Positions 22,870-35,904 of a stretch of 64,000 bases of DNA are shown piece after piece. Made by a program: the position numbers and the translations under genes. Position 1 is the first letter of the stretch, and each line of letters begins with the position of its first letter. The DNA comes from Cymbidium sinense (Eukaryota > Streptophyta > Magnoliopsida > Asparagales > Orchidaceae), in assembly GCA_021442155.1 (NCBI GenBank), contig CM038221.1:78508494-78572493 (forward strand). Reading direction: 5' to 3'. The notes under the pieces are model-generated. The model was given only the letters and a program-made list of their open reading frames with translations. It searched no databases and was not told the origin of the DNA.

Positions 22870-25190
22870 GAAAGAGGAATATGAATATGAATCTAAACTT
22901 CAACAAATTTGAGTATGTTGAAATATGGATTCAAAATTTTGATAGGATGCTTCCATAGGTTCATTGTTGTTTTGAATTTGAATTTTTGTGATTTGGAAGA
23001 TCCTTTCCTTTAACAAATTTGTGTATGTTAAAGTAAGGGTTAAAATGATTTTGTTTTGTTTGATTGTTTTGGAATTCTTACTTAGAAAATTTAGGTATGC
23101 TAATGAAGTAAAAGTGATTGTTTCTTTTTTTTTTGTGAATTTTGTTTTGTTTTGATTTTTTGGAAAATTTTGGAATTCTTACTAAGAAAATTTAGGTATG
23201 CAAAGTAAAGAACCCAAGTGTATTTTGTTTGATTTTTAAAAATAGGATTCTTAGCAAATTTAGGTATGCTAAGAAAATCTTAAGTGTTTCATTTGTTTGG
23301 AGTGTTTTGGTTTTTGAAAAAGGGTAGTACCCTTAGAAAATTTGGTATGCTAAAGGGATCCTAAGGTATTTCATTTTGTTTTTGATATTTTTTGAAAGTG
23401 GAAATTTAACTTTTGCAAATTTGGTATGCTAAAGATGAAGTCCCACTTGGTTTTATGAAATGGAAATTTCACTTGGCAAATTTGAGTATGCTAAATGAAA
23501 TTTCAAATGGTGTGTTTAAAATTTTAATTCCTTTTTTGGTTTTGAAATGTGGAAACTTCTCCTTAGAAAACTTGGTATGCTAAGGGAAGAAGTTCCAAAG
23601 GTGTTTGAAAATTTTTGTTTTGACTTTGGAAACTTTACTTAGCAAATTTGACTATGCTAGGTGAAGTTCCAAAATATGTTTTGAAAGTTTTTTAAAATTT
23701 TAGATTTGGAAACTTTACTTAACAAATTTGGGTATGTTAAATGAAGTTCCAAATATGTTTGAAAATTTTGAATTTTGGAATTTGGAGACTTCATTTAACA
23801 AATTCGGGTATGTTAAGTGAGATTCCAAAATGTGTTTTGAAAATTTTTGAATTTTGGATTTGGAAAAATTACTTAACAAATTTGGTTATGTTAAATGAAG
23901 TTCCAAAAAGTGTTTTGAAATTTTTTGAAATTTTGGGATTTGGAGACTTTACTTAACAAATTTTGGTATGTTAAAGGAGGTTCCAAATGTGTTTAGAAAA
24001 TTTTTACATATGATTGTTGATTTTGATTTTGGATTTGGAAGCTTCACTTAACGAATTTGGGAATATTAAATGAAGTTCCAAAAAGTGTTTTGAAATTTTT
24101 TGAATATGATTGTTGATTTTGATTTTGGATTTGGAAACTTTGCTTAGCAAATTTAAGTATGCTAAATGAAATTCCAAAATGTGTTTTTGAAAATTTATTG
24201 AATTTTGGGATTTGGAGACTTCACTTAACAAATTTGGGTATGTTGGTTCCAAATGTGCTTTAAAAATTTTTGAAATATGATTTTTGATTTGGAAGGTCCA
24301 CTTAACAAATTTAGGTATGCTAAGTGAATTTCAAAAATGTTGTTTGAAAATTTTTTGGATTATAATTGTTGACTTCTGATTTTCGATTTGGAAGCTTCAC
24401 TTAATGAATTTGGGTATGCTAAATGAAGTTCCAAAAAGTATTTAAAATTATTTTTTTGAAATATGATTGTTGATTTTGATTTTGGATTTGGAAACTTTAC
24501 TTAGCAAATTTGATTAAACTAAGTGAGGTTCCAAATGTATGTTTGAATTTTTTTTGAAATATGATTGTTGATTTTGATTTTGGATTTGAAAATTATACAT
24601 AGCAAATTTGATTATGCTAAGTGAAATTCCAAATGTATGTTTAAATTTTTTTTGAAATATGATTATTGATTTAATGTTTTGAAAAGAGGACCTTCATTCA
24701 ACAAATTTAAGTATGTAGAATGTAGATCAATTTTTATTTTTGAAGTATGAAATTTTTGTGTGTGATTGTTGCTTTTGAAAGGGAGGAATTCCAACTTAAA
24801 ACATATGTGGGATATGTTTAAGTGGGATTTCCAAAATGATATTTTATTTTTAGTTAGGAATGATATCTTCATTTAATAAATTTTAGTATATTAAATGAAG
24901 GTGTTCATGTATGCTTTTTGAAAGGTTTAATTTTTTTTGGAAATGAACTTTTTGTTCAATAAGTGTGAATGTATTGAATAGAAAAATTCATGTGATTTTT
25001 TAAAAAGTTTTATGATTATGATTGTGATTTTTGGAAAACATGATTGTTCATTTTATTTTGAAAATGAAATCTTCTTCAAAGTGAATTGAAAAAAGATATT
25101 CATTTGTGCTTTTGGAAAATGTTGTTTAGTATTATTATTATTTTTTGAAATTTGCTACACGTAACAATTATGACAATTGTTAAATGAGGG
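22870..25190 (-). repeat. Tandem hairpin array in 5' leader, element 2
   Basis: About 25 units spaced 70-100 bp, same design as in element 1. Examples: arms GGAAACTTCTCCTTAG (23,551-23,566) and CTAAGGGAAGAAGTTCC (23,580-23,596); ACTTCATTTAACA (23,788-23,800) with TGTTAAGTGA (23,811-23,820). Most loops are AAATTTGGGTA or a one- or two-base variant. Between units runs AT-rich spacer of TTTTGAAATTTT type. A unit near 24,789-24,820 keeps paired arms (ACTTAAAACATAT with ATATGTTTAAGT) but has no AAATTTG loop. Confidence 0.85.
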
Positions 25191-25295
25191 TGATAAAATT
25201 TTGTGGAAAATATTTAATTAAGCGCATTTTTGAAAAGGTGCTTTTGAAAAGCAAAGTTCTTTATGGAAGATTTATTTATTTTAGGATGATCCTTT

Positions 25296-25421
25296 CCTTA
25301 TCATGAAAATGATAAGGAGGAAGTCTTTAAGATGCTTTCTTTTTATTTAGATCTTTTCAATTTACCCATTGGAGAACCCAACAGGGGTTTTAAGATCAAC
25401 AAGGAATGTGATCCTAAAACC
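25296..25421 (-). promoter_or_regulatory. Leader hairpins next to primer site, element 2
   Basis: CCTTATCAT (25,296-25,304) pairs with ATGATAAGG (25,309-25,317). GGTTTTAAGATC (25,386-25,397) pairs with GATCCTAAAACC (25,410-25,421). Compared with element 1, one base pair has switched from C-G to T-A with both sides changed. The middle hairpin is present in part. Confidence 0.7.
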
Positions 25422-25557
25422 TAAAGATGTTGGGTAACTCAACTCAAGAATGAAATGAGCTAAGTGCCAACGAAAAGAAGGATAGTTTTGGATTCATACA
25501 AAGTACAAACTATCGATACTCAAAGACAATGATTATTTACCAAAGATGGAGAGGAAC

Positions 25558-25576
25558 CATCCCTTGGAGATTCAGA
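25558..25576 (-). other. Degraded primer binding site, element 2
   Basis: CATCCC, then TTGGAGATTCAG, aligns with the primer site of element 3 and lies 5-6 bp left of the LTR edge. The GCCA end is lost. Confidence 0.45.
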
Positions 25577-27208
25577 AAAATGTGGTGAATAAATCTCTTA
25601 TAAGGAGTCGCCTTTTAAATCTATGGAGAAAAGAAAGAAGAGACGTAATAGAAATTCATCTTAGTAAGATGCCACATAGATCCATAGATGTACTTATTCA
25701 GGTGATCAGATACATCATCAAGGAAATAATGTACTATCTCGAAGACAAAAGTCACTACCCTTTAATGGAATCAATCACCTCAATAAGGACTTAAAGATGG
25801 GCACGCATGTACTAGAGATTCTTCCCTACTTTACATGAAAAAATAAAGAAGGTTTATTTTAAGGGTTCATCAAGTTCCTCTGAGGCAAGCCCCATAGTTA
25901 ATTTACACAAGGGATCCCAAAAAACTCTCGATTTAGGTAAATGATCATTATCTCTGAAGATTTCAATAGGAAGGACTATCAATCAATTAGTTTATGTTTT
26001 GAGGATCAAATGGGATTGATCAAAAGAGGGAGTTATTATCAAAGCTAAAATGAAAGATAAGTAGGAGATGCTCATGCTAGGAAACTAGCATCTCTCAAAC
26101 TATCTATAGTTGGGCTTTACATTTTAGAAATTGATTTAGTTTATTTGATTTGCATTTTCATTAGAATTTTGGGACTTAAGATTCCTTAACACAAGATTAA
26201 GGAAATGCCTAGAGGTGAGGAATTATGCTTATGGCCCAAGGGAGAAGCAACCTGAACTAAATCTAGAGCTTGAGGCAGAAGAAGCAACCTAAATCTAAGG
26301 CAAAATGGGTAATTGGTTTGCCTCCACAAGAGAGGACAAACCACCGACTTGGACTTACAACTCAGGGGTGTCACTAACTCCTCCTATGATTTTAAATACA
26401 TGTAGGCAAGTCTTTATGCTTATGCAAGATAGGCTATTTATTTAGAAAGACTAACTCCTCACTCCCTAAAGAGACTAGATCATGTAAAGGGACATGCTTC
26501 AAATGACCTAAATCTAATGCAATTCAAATTTCATTTTATTTTTTATTTTGGACAATTTTGTTTTCCTCAGATAATAGGATTTTTATGACTAATGCATGAA
26601 ATATTATTGGCCAAAAAAAAGAAGATAGGAGTTTACTCTCAAGGTCAAGCGGGTTCTCGGCAAAGGTGGAAGCCCTCCAATCAAGAGTGAAATAAGATGC
26701 ATTTGTGCATGATATTATAAAGAAATGCTCATCCATAAGGGGTTGCTAATTCTTTTATCTTGATTTTAAACTAAGCTTTAGGTTATGAGTTGTTTAATTT
26801 TTAATTTGAATTATTAAGTTGGGTAAAAGATTTATTTTTTCTAAAGAGCTAATCCACATCCGGGCCATACATAAAGCAAGAAAACTAGAAAAAATTAGCC
26901 ACTTAATGCAAAAGCTAAACAAATCATCAATCAATTTATAAAGCTAATTGCAAAAGAATAAATGGCCATTTGTGATCGGGAATCGCACAAACCTAAAATA
27001 TCAAATATGGGTAGCCGAGCTCTACCCTTATATAACCCGGATTACAAAAAAATTAAATTTCAATTTAAGCAAAGGAATTCATTGCTATGGGGGTTTTCAA
27101 GCTTTATCTTCTTTCTTCTTTTCTTCTTTCTTATTTTCTTTTCTTCTTTCTTCTTTAGTTCCTTCTTTGGGTAGTTGGTAGATGGATGCTCCAATTCTTC
27201 AGATGGTC

Positions 27209-27227
27209 CATAAGATAGGATCTTATG
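27209..27227 (-). promoter_or_regulatory. Conserved LTR hairpin, LTR-B
   Basis: CATAAGAT (27,209-27,216) and ATCTTATG (27,220-27,227) pair perfectly around AGG. Same place and stem as in LTR-A, but a different loop. Confidence 0.55.
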
Positions 27228-30200
27228 ACCAATCCTGATCCTAATCCCCATAACAAATCATTCCAAAATCCTAATTATACAAATTTTTACATGAAAAGGA
27301 AAAGGAAAATCTAACTAACACCTGTAAAACAAAAGTTAGCTAAATCACACCATAAAATCCCAAGCACGTATATTGGACTTATCACCCCACACATGGGTGA
27401 CTAAGTCCACTATATGGATTATGCTTAGGTATAAGGCAAGCAAAAGCATTTATATTTTTATTTATGATAGCCCCATCAATCCCAGAAAGAATAGTTAGAC
27501 TAAGCACTACCATTCATTATGAGCATACACCTAACATCAGTCTAAAACATTCATCATAAAATAAATATAACATCAAACCATGCCGACTAACCTAAGGCTA
27601 GAAGTGGTGACTTAGGCTAATGTGTGCTTTGAAGGTTTGTGTGGTATGCTTAGTTATGGCTTTAGGTTTAAATTTTCTAAGTGTGAAGACATGTTCAACT
27701 TAGAGGAGGTTTCATTTAAGTTGTTTAAGTATTTTGGGTTAATTTTATTTCATGTTTTAATTTGGGTTAAATGAATCCTACAATTAATTACTAAGTTATG
27801 AAGAGAGGGAGAGAGAAGAGAACTTCTCTTTCCTTCCCTAATTGAAAGTAATTTTCTAAAGTAGGTTCATGTTTTAGTTTCATTTAGCTGAATGTTTTGA
27901 TTACATATTTTAATCAATCCTAAGTTTAGATAAACTCTAAACAAACATATTCAAAAAGAAAGGCATTTTAAGATTAAATAAAATGAATCAAAATTCACAT
28001 AACACACATTACTTCATTTCTTTCCCAACATATATATGCATATGGATGGACCCTAAGCATATCTATACATGCAAATGTAGTTAACACACTTTATGATGCA
28101 TGCTAAGTAATCCATTTAAGAAAATTTAGAAGTTGAATATGCATGATTTTTCTTAAGTAGAAAAGGTTTTCCTTATCAAAAATTTCACATACATACATGA
28201 AAGTAAGAAAGGCATAAGTGAGTATAGTGCCATTGTTAACTAGAGGTGTAAGGTACAAGACCTACTTAGGGCTACTTATAGTCTCGCAATCTCAGAGTTG
28301 ACTAGACTACTTTTCTTAAATATAAATATGCATATAAAAAAATGAAATAGAAAAGAAAGATGCAAAAGGTGTTTAATAGATTTGTTTTATTTATGCAATT
28401 TATTCATGCAGTAGGTAAATCCTTAGATGATACATAGGGATGAATAGGGGTATAGAATTAAGTAAGTGTTGGGTTCTTTTCAAATGAACCCTACATCAAC
28501 TCTATTCAAAACCATGCTAACATAAGAAGAAAGAAAGAAACTACACTAAACATGACTTTATAATCTATCACATGCATGCTTATAATGAAAACATAAGTAG
28601 CATACTTTTAGATTTGATATCTAATTTTTGTATTTTGAAAATAATTTGGATTTAGTAGTGATAATAGCAACTCATATTTTATTTTTTCCAACACATGCAC
28701 ATTTGACATAAAGTAAACAATTTCATTTTTTAAAATTTGAAACATGAAATTATGAATGCATGAATCACATGGCATACAACTTAACATGCCAGGAAAGATC
28801 CAAAGCAATGAAAGTATGTAAATAAATTCACTTTACTTAAATCCTAAAGACATTCTTATAGAATAAGAAAATTTAGAATAAATCAAAGTGAATTTCAAAA
28901 TAATTTTTTGTTTAGTTTGAAGTTTGATTTAATTTTGAAAAGGTGAGAAGAGTTTGCTATTACTAACCCATTTCCACATGTGTTTTGTATTTTTGTTTAA
29001 TTTTTTAGGTAATTAGATCCATTTTATGTGTGATTAGGTTAAGGTATGAATTAAGTGGCTTAATTAACCTACACACCACCTTAGAAAAAATTAACTAAGT
29101 AATTATGAGGTAATGAGATGACATAAAATCCAGAAGGTATTTAAATTTATAATGTACCTAATAATGAAAAGGCCTAATGCAATTTGGCTCGCAATTAAAA
29201 TTTAATTAAGCTAAGGGGTTTAGCTTAAGTACTTTTAAAACACACTTTCACACATGTGAATTGGGTTTTAATTTTCTTAATTGAACTTAAGCTATTAAAC
29301 ACCTAAGCATCTACCCAAGGTAGATTAATTAAGTTCTAGAAGTTTTTAGAATTTTTGAAAATTGATTAAGGGTATAATTAATGAATTAACCCTTAATTAA
29401 AAGGAGATTAAGGATAAAATAGGGGGTTTAGGGAATAGCTTAGGGGAAATGCCCTAAAATTATTCCATAAACCTCCTACTTACTGGATTTGACCTTAATC
29501 AACTCTAAACATAGGGTAAAACTATTAATCACACTTTAATTACCATTAATTACATCAAAAGGGGTAATTAGGGAATGAAATAGCAATTTTCCTAATTAAG
29601 CCCACAATAAATCTTGAGAAAATTAGAGGAGGCATAGGTCATCCCCAAATGAACCTAAAATTTGAGATTAATGACTAATTAAAGATAATTAGCTAATTAA
29701 AATTCTAAAGAAACCAAATTTAGAGAAAAGAGTAATTTAAAATCATTGAAACCATTTTTAAAAATTCTAGATGAAATTATCTTTTCAGCATTTTCTTTTA
29801 TTTTTTTTGATTTTCTTAGAGTTATGAATTTTTGAATTAATTAGGAATTAATAATTGCTTAACTATTCCCTTAATACCACTCACGTGATGTGGCGGCGGT
29901 GGTAGCGCTTACACCATCTTGGTGAGGGTAACTTAAATGTCACATCCCAAATGGTGGCGGTGGTGCACGTGTTTATATCCTTGGCCATCCGATCAAAGAT
30001 CGGACGGCTAAGAATTCACCCATGATTTTAAAAAGGTAATTAGTTTCTAAAACATGCCAAATAATCTCAGCCATCCATCTAAAATGCATGGCTAGATGGA
30101 GAGATGAGAGTTCTTCCCGATCAATGGTGTCCATGATCAAGGGGAGATCGCGATCTAGCATGGTCATACAAAATCAACCCACACCATCTAAGCATAATTA

Positions 30201-30859
30201 AAACCTATCCAGAATTTACATGCCATGAACATTTCTTTCACAAAGGACCAACACCTCAAGCTAAGTGGTAAAAATTCCATACCTCATGGAGGTGATCGAG
30301 CTGGATCAATGAGGTAGCTTCTTAGTGGAGACAAAGCTGTTGAAATTCTAGCCCTTGGGATTGAGTGGATCAATGGGTTGCCAACACCACTTCACTTGAG
30401 CTTCTTTGATGATCCTCTCCTTACTATGGGAACTCCAATGTGAGCTTGTGAGCTTGGTCTTTAGAAGAAGTGTGTAGGAGGAATTGGAAGGAGATCAAGT
30501 GTAGAGGAAGTTAGCAATTCACTCCACCTCCCTTATTTTTGCACTATGCAAAACCATGAAAGAAGAATTATAATCCTCTCCCAAGACCTTGGGAATGCTC
30601 TCTGATGATTACTAAGGGTTCCTAGGCTTCAATCGATAGAGAATGAACTAAAATTTTATTGAATTAGGGGGAGTATATCTCCCCCTATGGCAATCCGATG
30701 ATCGACACCTCCTTTTCCATTTTGATTCAATTGACCAAATTGGAGAGGTTGTTTAGGCTATTTAATTTTTGAACATGGTCGATTTGAGGTGTTGAGTGGA
30801 TTTCCAAACCCCTATGTGCATCCAATTGAGCTTAGGAGGGAATTTGAAAACTCAATTTC

Positions 30860-31960
30860 AAGCTATATGGTCAGGTTAGGTCTATGGCCCAAATGGGCTG
30901 ATCCAAACCCATTGGGCTGGGTGCACCACTCATCACTAAATCCCCTTGAGGTTTTAGGAAAGCCTCAAGTGATTGTGAAGAGGGTATGACCAAAATACCC
31001 ATTGGTTGGGCCAAAATTTGTTCTATGGCCTAGGGGTAGAATGGTCATTTTGTTATTTTTCTACTTTGGTATGTTAGGTATAAAACTAGTTTGGCCAAGT
31101 TTCATTGGATTTGGAATCCATTTGATAGGGTTTGGCTCATGTTGACCCATTTAGGTCATGGGTCAACTTGGGCCAAGTTGACCAATTGGTCAAATTGGGT
31201 CAAACCAAGGGTTTGGTCAAGTTCATATGACCATTTGAAATGTTTTGGTGGCTTTGGTTTGATTCAATTTTGTACATATTAGTTTTGGCTCATATGACTT
31301 TATTTAGGTCAAATGAATCAAGTTGACCCATTTGACCCATTTGAAGTCAAGGGTAGGTTTAGGTTTGGTTAGTCATAATGGATTGGTATCTTTTTTCAAT
31401 CAATTTGGGTTAAGTTCAATTTGGCACAACATGACCCCTTTAGGTCATGTTGGGTCTAAGGTCAATTGGGCTAGGTTGGGGCTAGTCAACCAATTGAGGC
31501 TTTGGTCAAGTTTCACAAGTGATTTGGGATGGACTTGACCCATTGGTTTCAATCAATTTGGCTTAGATCAAGTTTTGACACATTTTGGCCCTTTAGGTCA
31601 AAATGGGTCAACTTGGGGAAAGTGGGCCAATTGGGCTAGGTTAAGCTCAAATGTTGGTTTGGTCAAGTTCAAACATAGGTCATGAGTGACTTGGGTCAAT
31701 GGTTTCAATCAATTTGGCCTTTGGTGGAATTTGGATGTGTAAGTTTCATTGGTGTTTGGTCAACCCTTAGGTTTGACTTGGTTTTGACCCAATTTGATTG
31801 ATTGATCATCCCATGATGATTGTTGATCATGATGAGAGGTAAATATGAGTTTGGTTCAATCCAATTTGGTTAGATTGAAAGTTGCTCATAAGGGTACTTT
31901 AGGTCACTTTGGGTCAAGTGAGCCTAAGTGGGTCAAATGGGTCAAAGCTTGATTTGAAGT
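30860..31960. promoter_or_regulatory. TTGAC/GTCAA (W-box core) cluster, LTR-B
   Basis: This is the counterpart of the cluster in LTR-A, with the same dense alternation of GGTCAA and TTGACC. One word group at about 31,303-31,350 reads as GGTCAA, ATCAAG, TTGACCC, TTGACCC. Confidence 0.5.
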
Positions 31961-32865
31961 TAGTTGATCTTGTATATGGGCTTATGATTGAAATATAAAT
32001 CCATTTACAAGTGGTTTGAAGTCAAATGGATTTTGATCCATTTGAAATTTTCATATTCAAAGGAAGAATATAAAGGCGTCTTGGGTTTGATTTTTGATTT
32101 GGGTTTTGATTAGATGATTGGAGTTTGGATTTATATATGAGCTCATGATTATAAGATTGATTAAACCATGAGAGAAAATCAAAGGTTTGGTTGATTTGAA
32201 AGTGATTTGGCTAAGTTCAAGATTTTGGCTTAAAAGACTTAGATTGAATTTTAAGTGGATTTGAGTTTGATTTTTGGAATAGATTTCGATTGTTTGAATT
32301 TAAATTTCATTTATATATGTGAATATAAATAAGGATATAAATTGATCATGAGAAAATTTCAAGGATTTGAAGTGGTTTAATCATGATTTGGATTAATCCG
32401 TTAAAGGGAATTTAAAGGATTTAAAGAAATTTTTAAATTAAAATTTAATTTTTGATTTGGATTGGATTGATTTAAATTTATATTTCATTTATATATGAGA
32501 ATGTAAATGAGAATACAAATAAGTTTTGAGAAAATCCCATGTGTATGAAATGGTTTGATCAAAGTTTAGGTTTAATCCATTAATTGAAAATTAAGGGATT
32601 TAAGGGAATTTCAAGGATTTTAAATTTGAAATTTAATTTTTTTCTTTGATTTGATTTATTTGTATTTATATTTCATTTATATAAATACAAATCAATCATG
32701 AGTTTGAAAAGGTTTGATCAAGGTTTAGGATTGATTTTGACTAAGTCTTTTAATGGAAAATTAAAGGGGCTTAAGAAAATTTTCATGAATTGATTTGGAA
32801 ATTTGAATTTGATTTGATGAGTTTGAATTTATATTTCATTTATATATTTGAATATAAGTAAGAAT

Positions 32866-35270
32866 TTAGATTATAAAATTCATCATTTCAACATAAATAG
32901 GATGGTTGGAGGAATGATGATGTGCCTGATCTACATCACATGGTTTCGTCATCCTCGTATCGTCGTGGTCCCTACTACTTAGTTAGAGAGAGTTAACATG
33001 ACCGAAAGATCCTTATCAGTAACACATGGGTTACACCATCCAAGAAATCCTTGTAGACCTGGGGTGGTGTTTGTTTAAGAAGACATACTTAAGTTTACCT
33101 TAGTTGATAGAGGGTTGTTTACCCTATCACGTATACCCTATGATTCATAACTCAAAGGGCAAAGCCATTGGGGAGCATACGGGCTACGATCATAATCATA
33201 ATATAATGGAGCCTTACTGGCCAAACCACCGTCGAGGACTTTGGTCATAAGCGCTTCTATGAAACTCTTGGCCAAGCCACCGGTCGAGACACGGGCCACA
33301 TCCTACATTGAGATTGATTGAGAGTGAACATAGTAGAACACTTGATTTTGACATTGGCTCCTTTGTGAGCTAGAGTTTTCTTAATTTGTCACCTTTGATA
33401 AACTATTATAGAAGATAGATAGATTGGGTTTAGCTTTAAGTTTTTAATGATTAAATTTTATTTGAACAATTTTTAGATTGATGTTTAATTTGAGTTAATT
33501 TGATTTGAAATTACAATCACATTTTGATGGAAGTATCCCCTCCGATTGAAATCACCATTCAACACGGCCATCATTGGGGTAGTTAATTAATTTGAATATG
33601 CTTGAGAGCTTTAGATCTTGTCAACTTTGTTTAGCTTCTAACAGAGAATCATATCTACTATCACATGACAAAATTAGCTTCTCAAATATTTTTCTAATTT
33701 GAAATCATTATAATATATTTTTAGGTTTTGTTAACCCGGACCCAACCCTAAGACTAAATCGGGTAGCAACCTGTGCAGCATTCTCAAATACTTGGATTTT
33801 AAACATTCAACATAGTGATGGGGCCCATGCGAGTGTATTTAAGAATGCCTTAATTAATGCCTTTTGTTTACTTATATGATGTGTTGCAAAATTGGTGGCG
33901 TTAGATGTATGTTCCATTCATTTTAAAAACATACATATATCTTTCAACACTTAAGTTAAGCTATTGAAAATATCAAGTTTTTATATTTGCAAGCTCACGT
34001 AAATTGAAGTGCTTGAATACTATGTTTACTTGAAAGTGAATGTAAAGAGTTCACTTTATTTAAGTATTTACACATGTCTTGAATCTATAATATTCAGAAG
34101 ATAGTTTAATTTATTATTTTATATGGAAATTCAATCCCTTAAAGATACTTCAGTGAATCAATAGAGTGTAATATTCAAGTTGATTCTCCCTCTTTTTGAA
34201 GGTTCCTCATTTAACTTATTTCTTATTTTCATAAATAAGGCTATGGATTTTCACATTTTTATGAAACATCCTTAGATATCTCCATCTCGCAAATGGGTCA
34301 ACCCACATTATAAATATAGACATCTTTTTCTCTTTTCAATTCAACTTTTAACTCCATTGGATTCCTCCATGAAAATGTTTGCTTTTAATTAAGTATTACA
34401 ACCAATACTACAAATACCAAAATTTTAAGTGTTTGAATTGAAGTTAGTTATATTAGGACGTACATAGGAAACTTATTTAAACTCTCCTACATTCATTTCC
34501 CCCCCCCCCACTCCCCGCCCCTTTGGGTGGATCCTTCATTACTCCCTCCAATTTCTATATATAATTCCAAGAGGGGGTCTTACCTTTCATTCCATTTGTT
34601 TGAAGAGTTGGAGTGTTTGAAAGAGAAGGGTTATAAATTTTAGTGGGCTTTCAACTCCGCTTATATAAATTTTGTAAGTGCATTTTACCTCTCTTTCTCT
34701 TTTTCTTTGATTTTGTGTTTTACTTTTGTACCCGTTATCTATTCTTTTCCCTCCCCTCTTTTTCTTCTTGCTTGATGCTTTTAGTTTGAATTTAGCTATA
34801 GGTTTCCTTGTTTATCATTCTTAAGCGGTTCTTTTTATTTTCTATTTTTTTAAGTCAAAAGATTTGATAAAATTTTGGCAGTATTTCAGCTAGGCGGAGC
34901 GACATCTAATAGATGTTGGCTTACTTAGTATGCCCTAATGAGCATAGCAAGCAATATCTTACGACATCGCAGTCAGTTTTTCATGTTGTCAGGCCCTAAT
35001 GAGCACAACAAGGCCTTTAAACCTGCAAAGAAACTTCGAGCATATATACATCCACATCACACATGTTCTAACTTATTTCTTTTGCACATTGTGATGATCA
35101 TCAAAGAGACAGAGATGGAGATGCAGGAAACCAAGAGAAGAACCTGCCTAATGATGGTATTCCTCTCTTGTTGCATCAAAGGGGAAAGGTCAGAAAGGGA
35201 GATAGGAAGGGAGATGCTAAAAGCAAGAGAAGAATTCGCCTAATGACGGTGTCTTCTCCAGTTGTGGCAA
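32866..35270. other. Intervening DNA with no recognised gene
   Basis: There is no similarity to the LTR family. A GC-richer part at 32,930-33,330 has a twice-repeated GGCCAAACCACCGTCGAG-like phrase (near 33,218 and 33,270), as often seen in untranslated parts of other retrotransposons. A run of 11 C lies at 34,499-34,509. The phrase CCCTAATGAGCA is repeated near 34,932 and 34,993. A TATATATAA word near 34,554 is followed by a pyrimidine-rich stretch, but no gene follows. It may be pieces of other elements; I cannot name them. Confidence 0.5.
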
Positions 35271-35279
35271 AACAAAATT

Positions 35280-35680
35280 AGAAATTCATATTGGGGAAAT
35301 GGGGGAATTGAGAAAATGAGGGAATTTGAAATTGATTTTGATTTTCGAAATGAAAAAAAGGAATTTCAGATTGGTTTTGTGAGAAGGAAAAGAAATAAAG
35401 AAAAGGAAGGAAAGTAGATTTTGATTTTGAGAGGGAGAAAGAAATAGAGAAAAGGAAATGGAAGAAGAGAAGAAGAAAAAGAAAGAAGAAGGAAAAGAAA
35501 AGAAGAAGGAAGCCTTGCCTTTTTTGATTTGAATGAGGGAAGTGGGAAGAAGGGATTTTTTTAGTTTTGAGAGGGGAAGAAGTGGAAGTAGACTTTATGC
35601 AGTGAGGGAAGATTATTGTTTGAGGAGGAGGGAACTCAGGGAGCAGCGTTGAATAGAAGGAGGAACTGAACGAATTGTTC
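35280..35680. repeat. Purine-rich (GA/GAA) tract
   Basis: About 400 bp are strongly purine-biased on the + strand (GAAGAGAAGAAG, AAAGGAAGG runs). The open frame on the minus strand here (Ser/Phe/Leu only) is a by-product of this composition. Confidence 0.75.
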
Positions 35681-35904
35681 ATGCTTGAAGGTCTCCGAGG
35701 AGGAGAGCCAGCACATAAGGAGGAGAGCTCACTTAGCTCGCAGATTCACCAAATGGGCGACCGCATGGAATAATGAATGGGTTATGGGAAGGGGCTAACA
35801 TTATATTTAAGTTTTTTATTAAATTTATTTTTAAATTGAGTAATCAACTTTAATGTGAATTTTATGCTAACATGATTAGATATTCAATATATATATCAAT
35901 TCAA

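Larger units (their letters stand above)
8283..32865 (-). mobile_element. Element 2, Tat/Ogre-like Ty3/gypsy retrotransposon
   Basis: Read on the minus strand it runs LTR-B, primer-site remnant, hairpin leader, gag, protease, RT, RNase H and a stub of aRNH, which abuts LTR-A directly. Integrase and the 3' untranslated region are missing, a deletion of about 4 kb relative to element 3 (45,716-49,726). LTR-B is truncated on the right at about 32,865. The element is the close sister of element 1. It is non-autonomous and dead. Confidence 0.8.
25581..32865 (-). repeat. LTR-B, 5' LTR of element 2, truncated
   Basis: It begins TGTGGTG and follows LTR-A at a nearly constant offset of about 17.3 kb (hairpin 27,209-27,227; tract 27,105-27,170; TTGAC cluster about 30,860-31,960; 180-bp repeats about 32,110-32,865). 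Similarity stops inside the fourth 180-bp unit, so roughly the last 470 bp seen in LTR-A (about 15,510-15,975) are absent. The broken edge meets unrelated DNA. Confidence 0.8.

Noticed and set aside
22870..25190. Hairpins as microRNA precursors
   Set aside because: Stems are mostly 7-17 bp with loops of about 10 nt, too short for plant miRNA precursors, and they sit in a tandem array in a retrotransposon leader.
26948..27181. Open frames on the + strand in LTR-B
   Set aside because: They arise from the CTT/TTC-rich tract; the counterpart tracts in other LTRs have no matching frame.
31323..31538. 71-codon + strand frame with repeated Gly-Leu-Val motifs
   Set aside because: It is the translation of the TTGAC/GGTCAA repeat cluster of LTR-B; not conserved in the other LTRs.
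34550..34700. Promoter and first exon of a host gene (TATATATAA, then pyrimidine-rich intron-like DNA)
   Set aside because: No open frame of useful length or conserved protein follows, and TATA words are common in such AT-rich DNA.
35278..35682. 134-codon open frame on the minus strand
   Set aside because: Composition is almost only Phe, Leu, Ser and Pro from a pyrimidine-rich strand; no domain or codon pattern of a gene.
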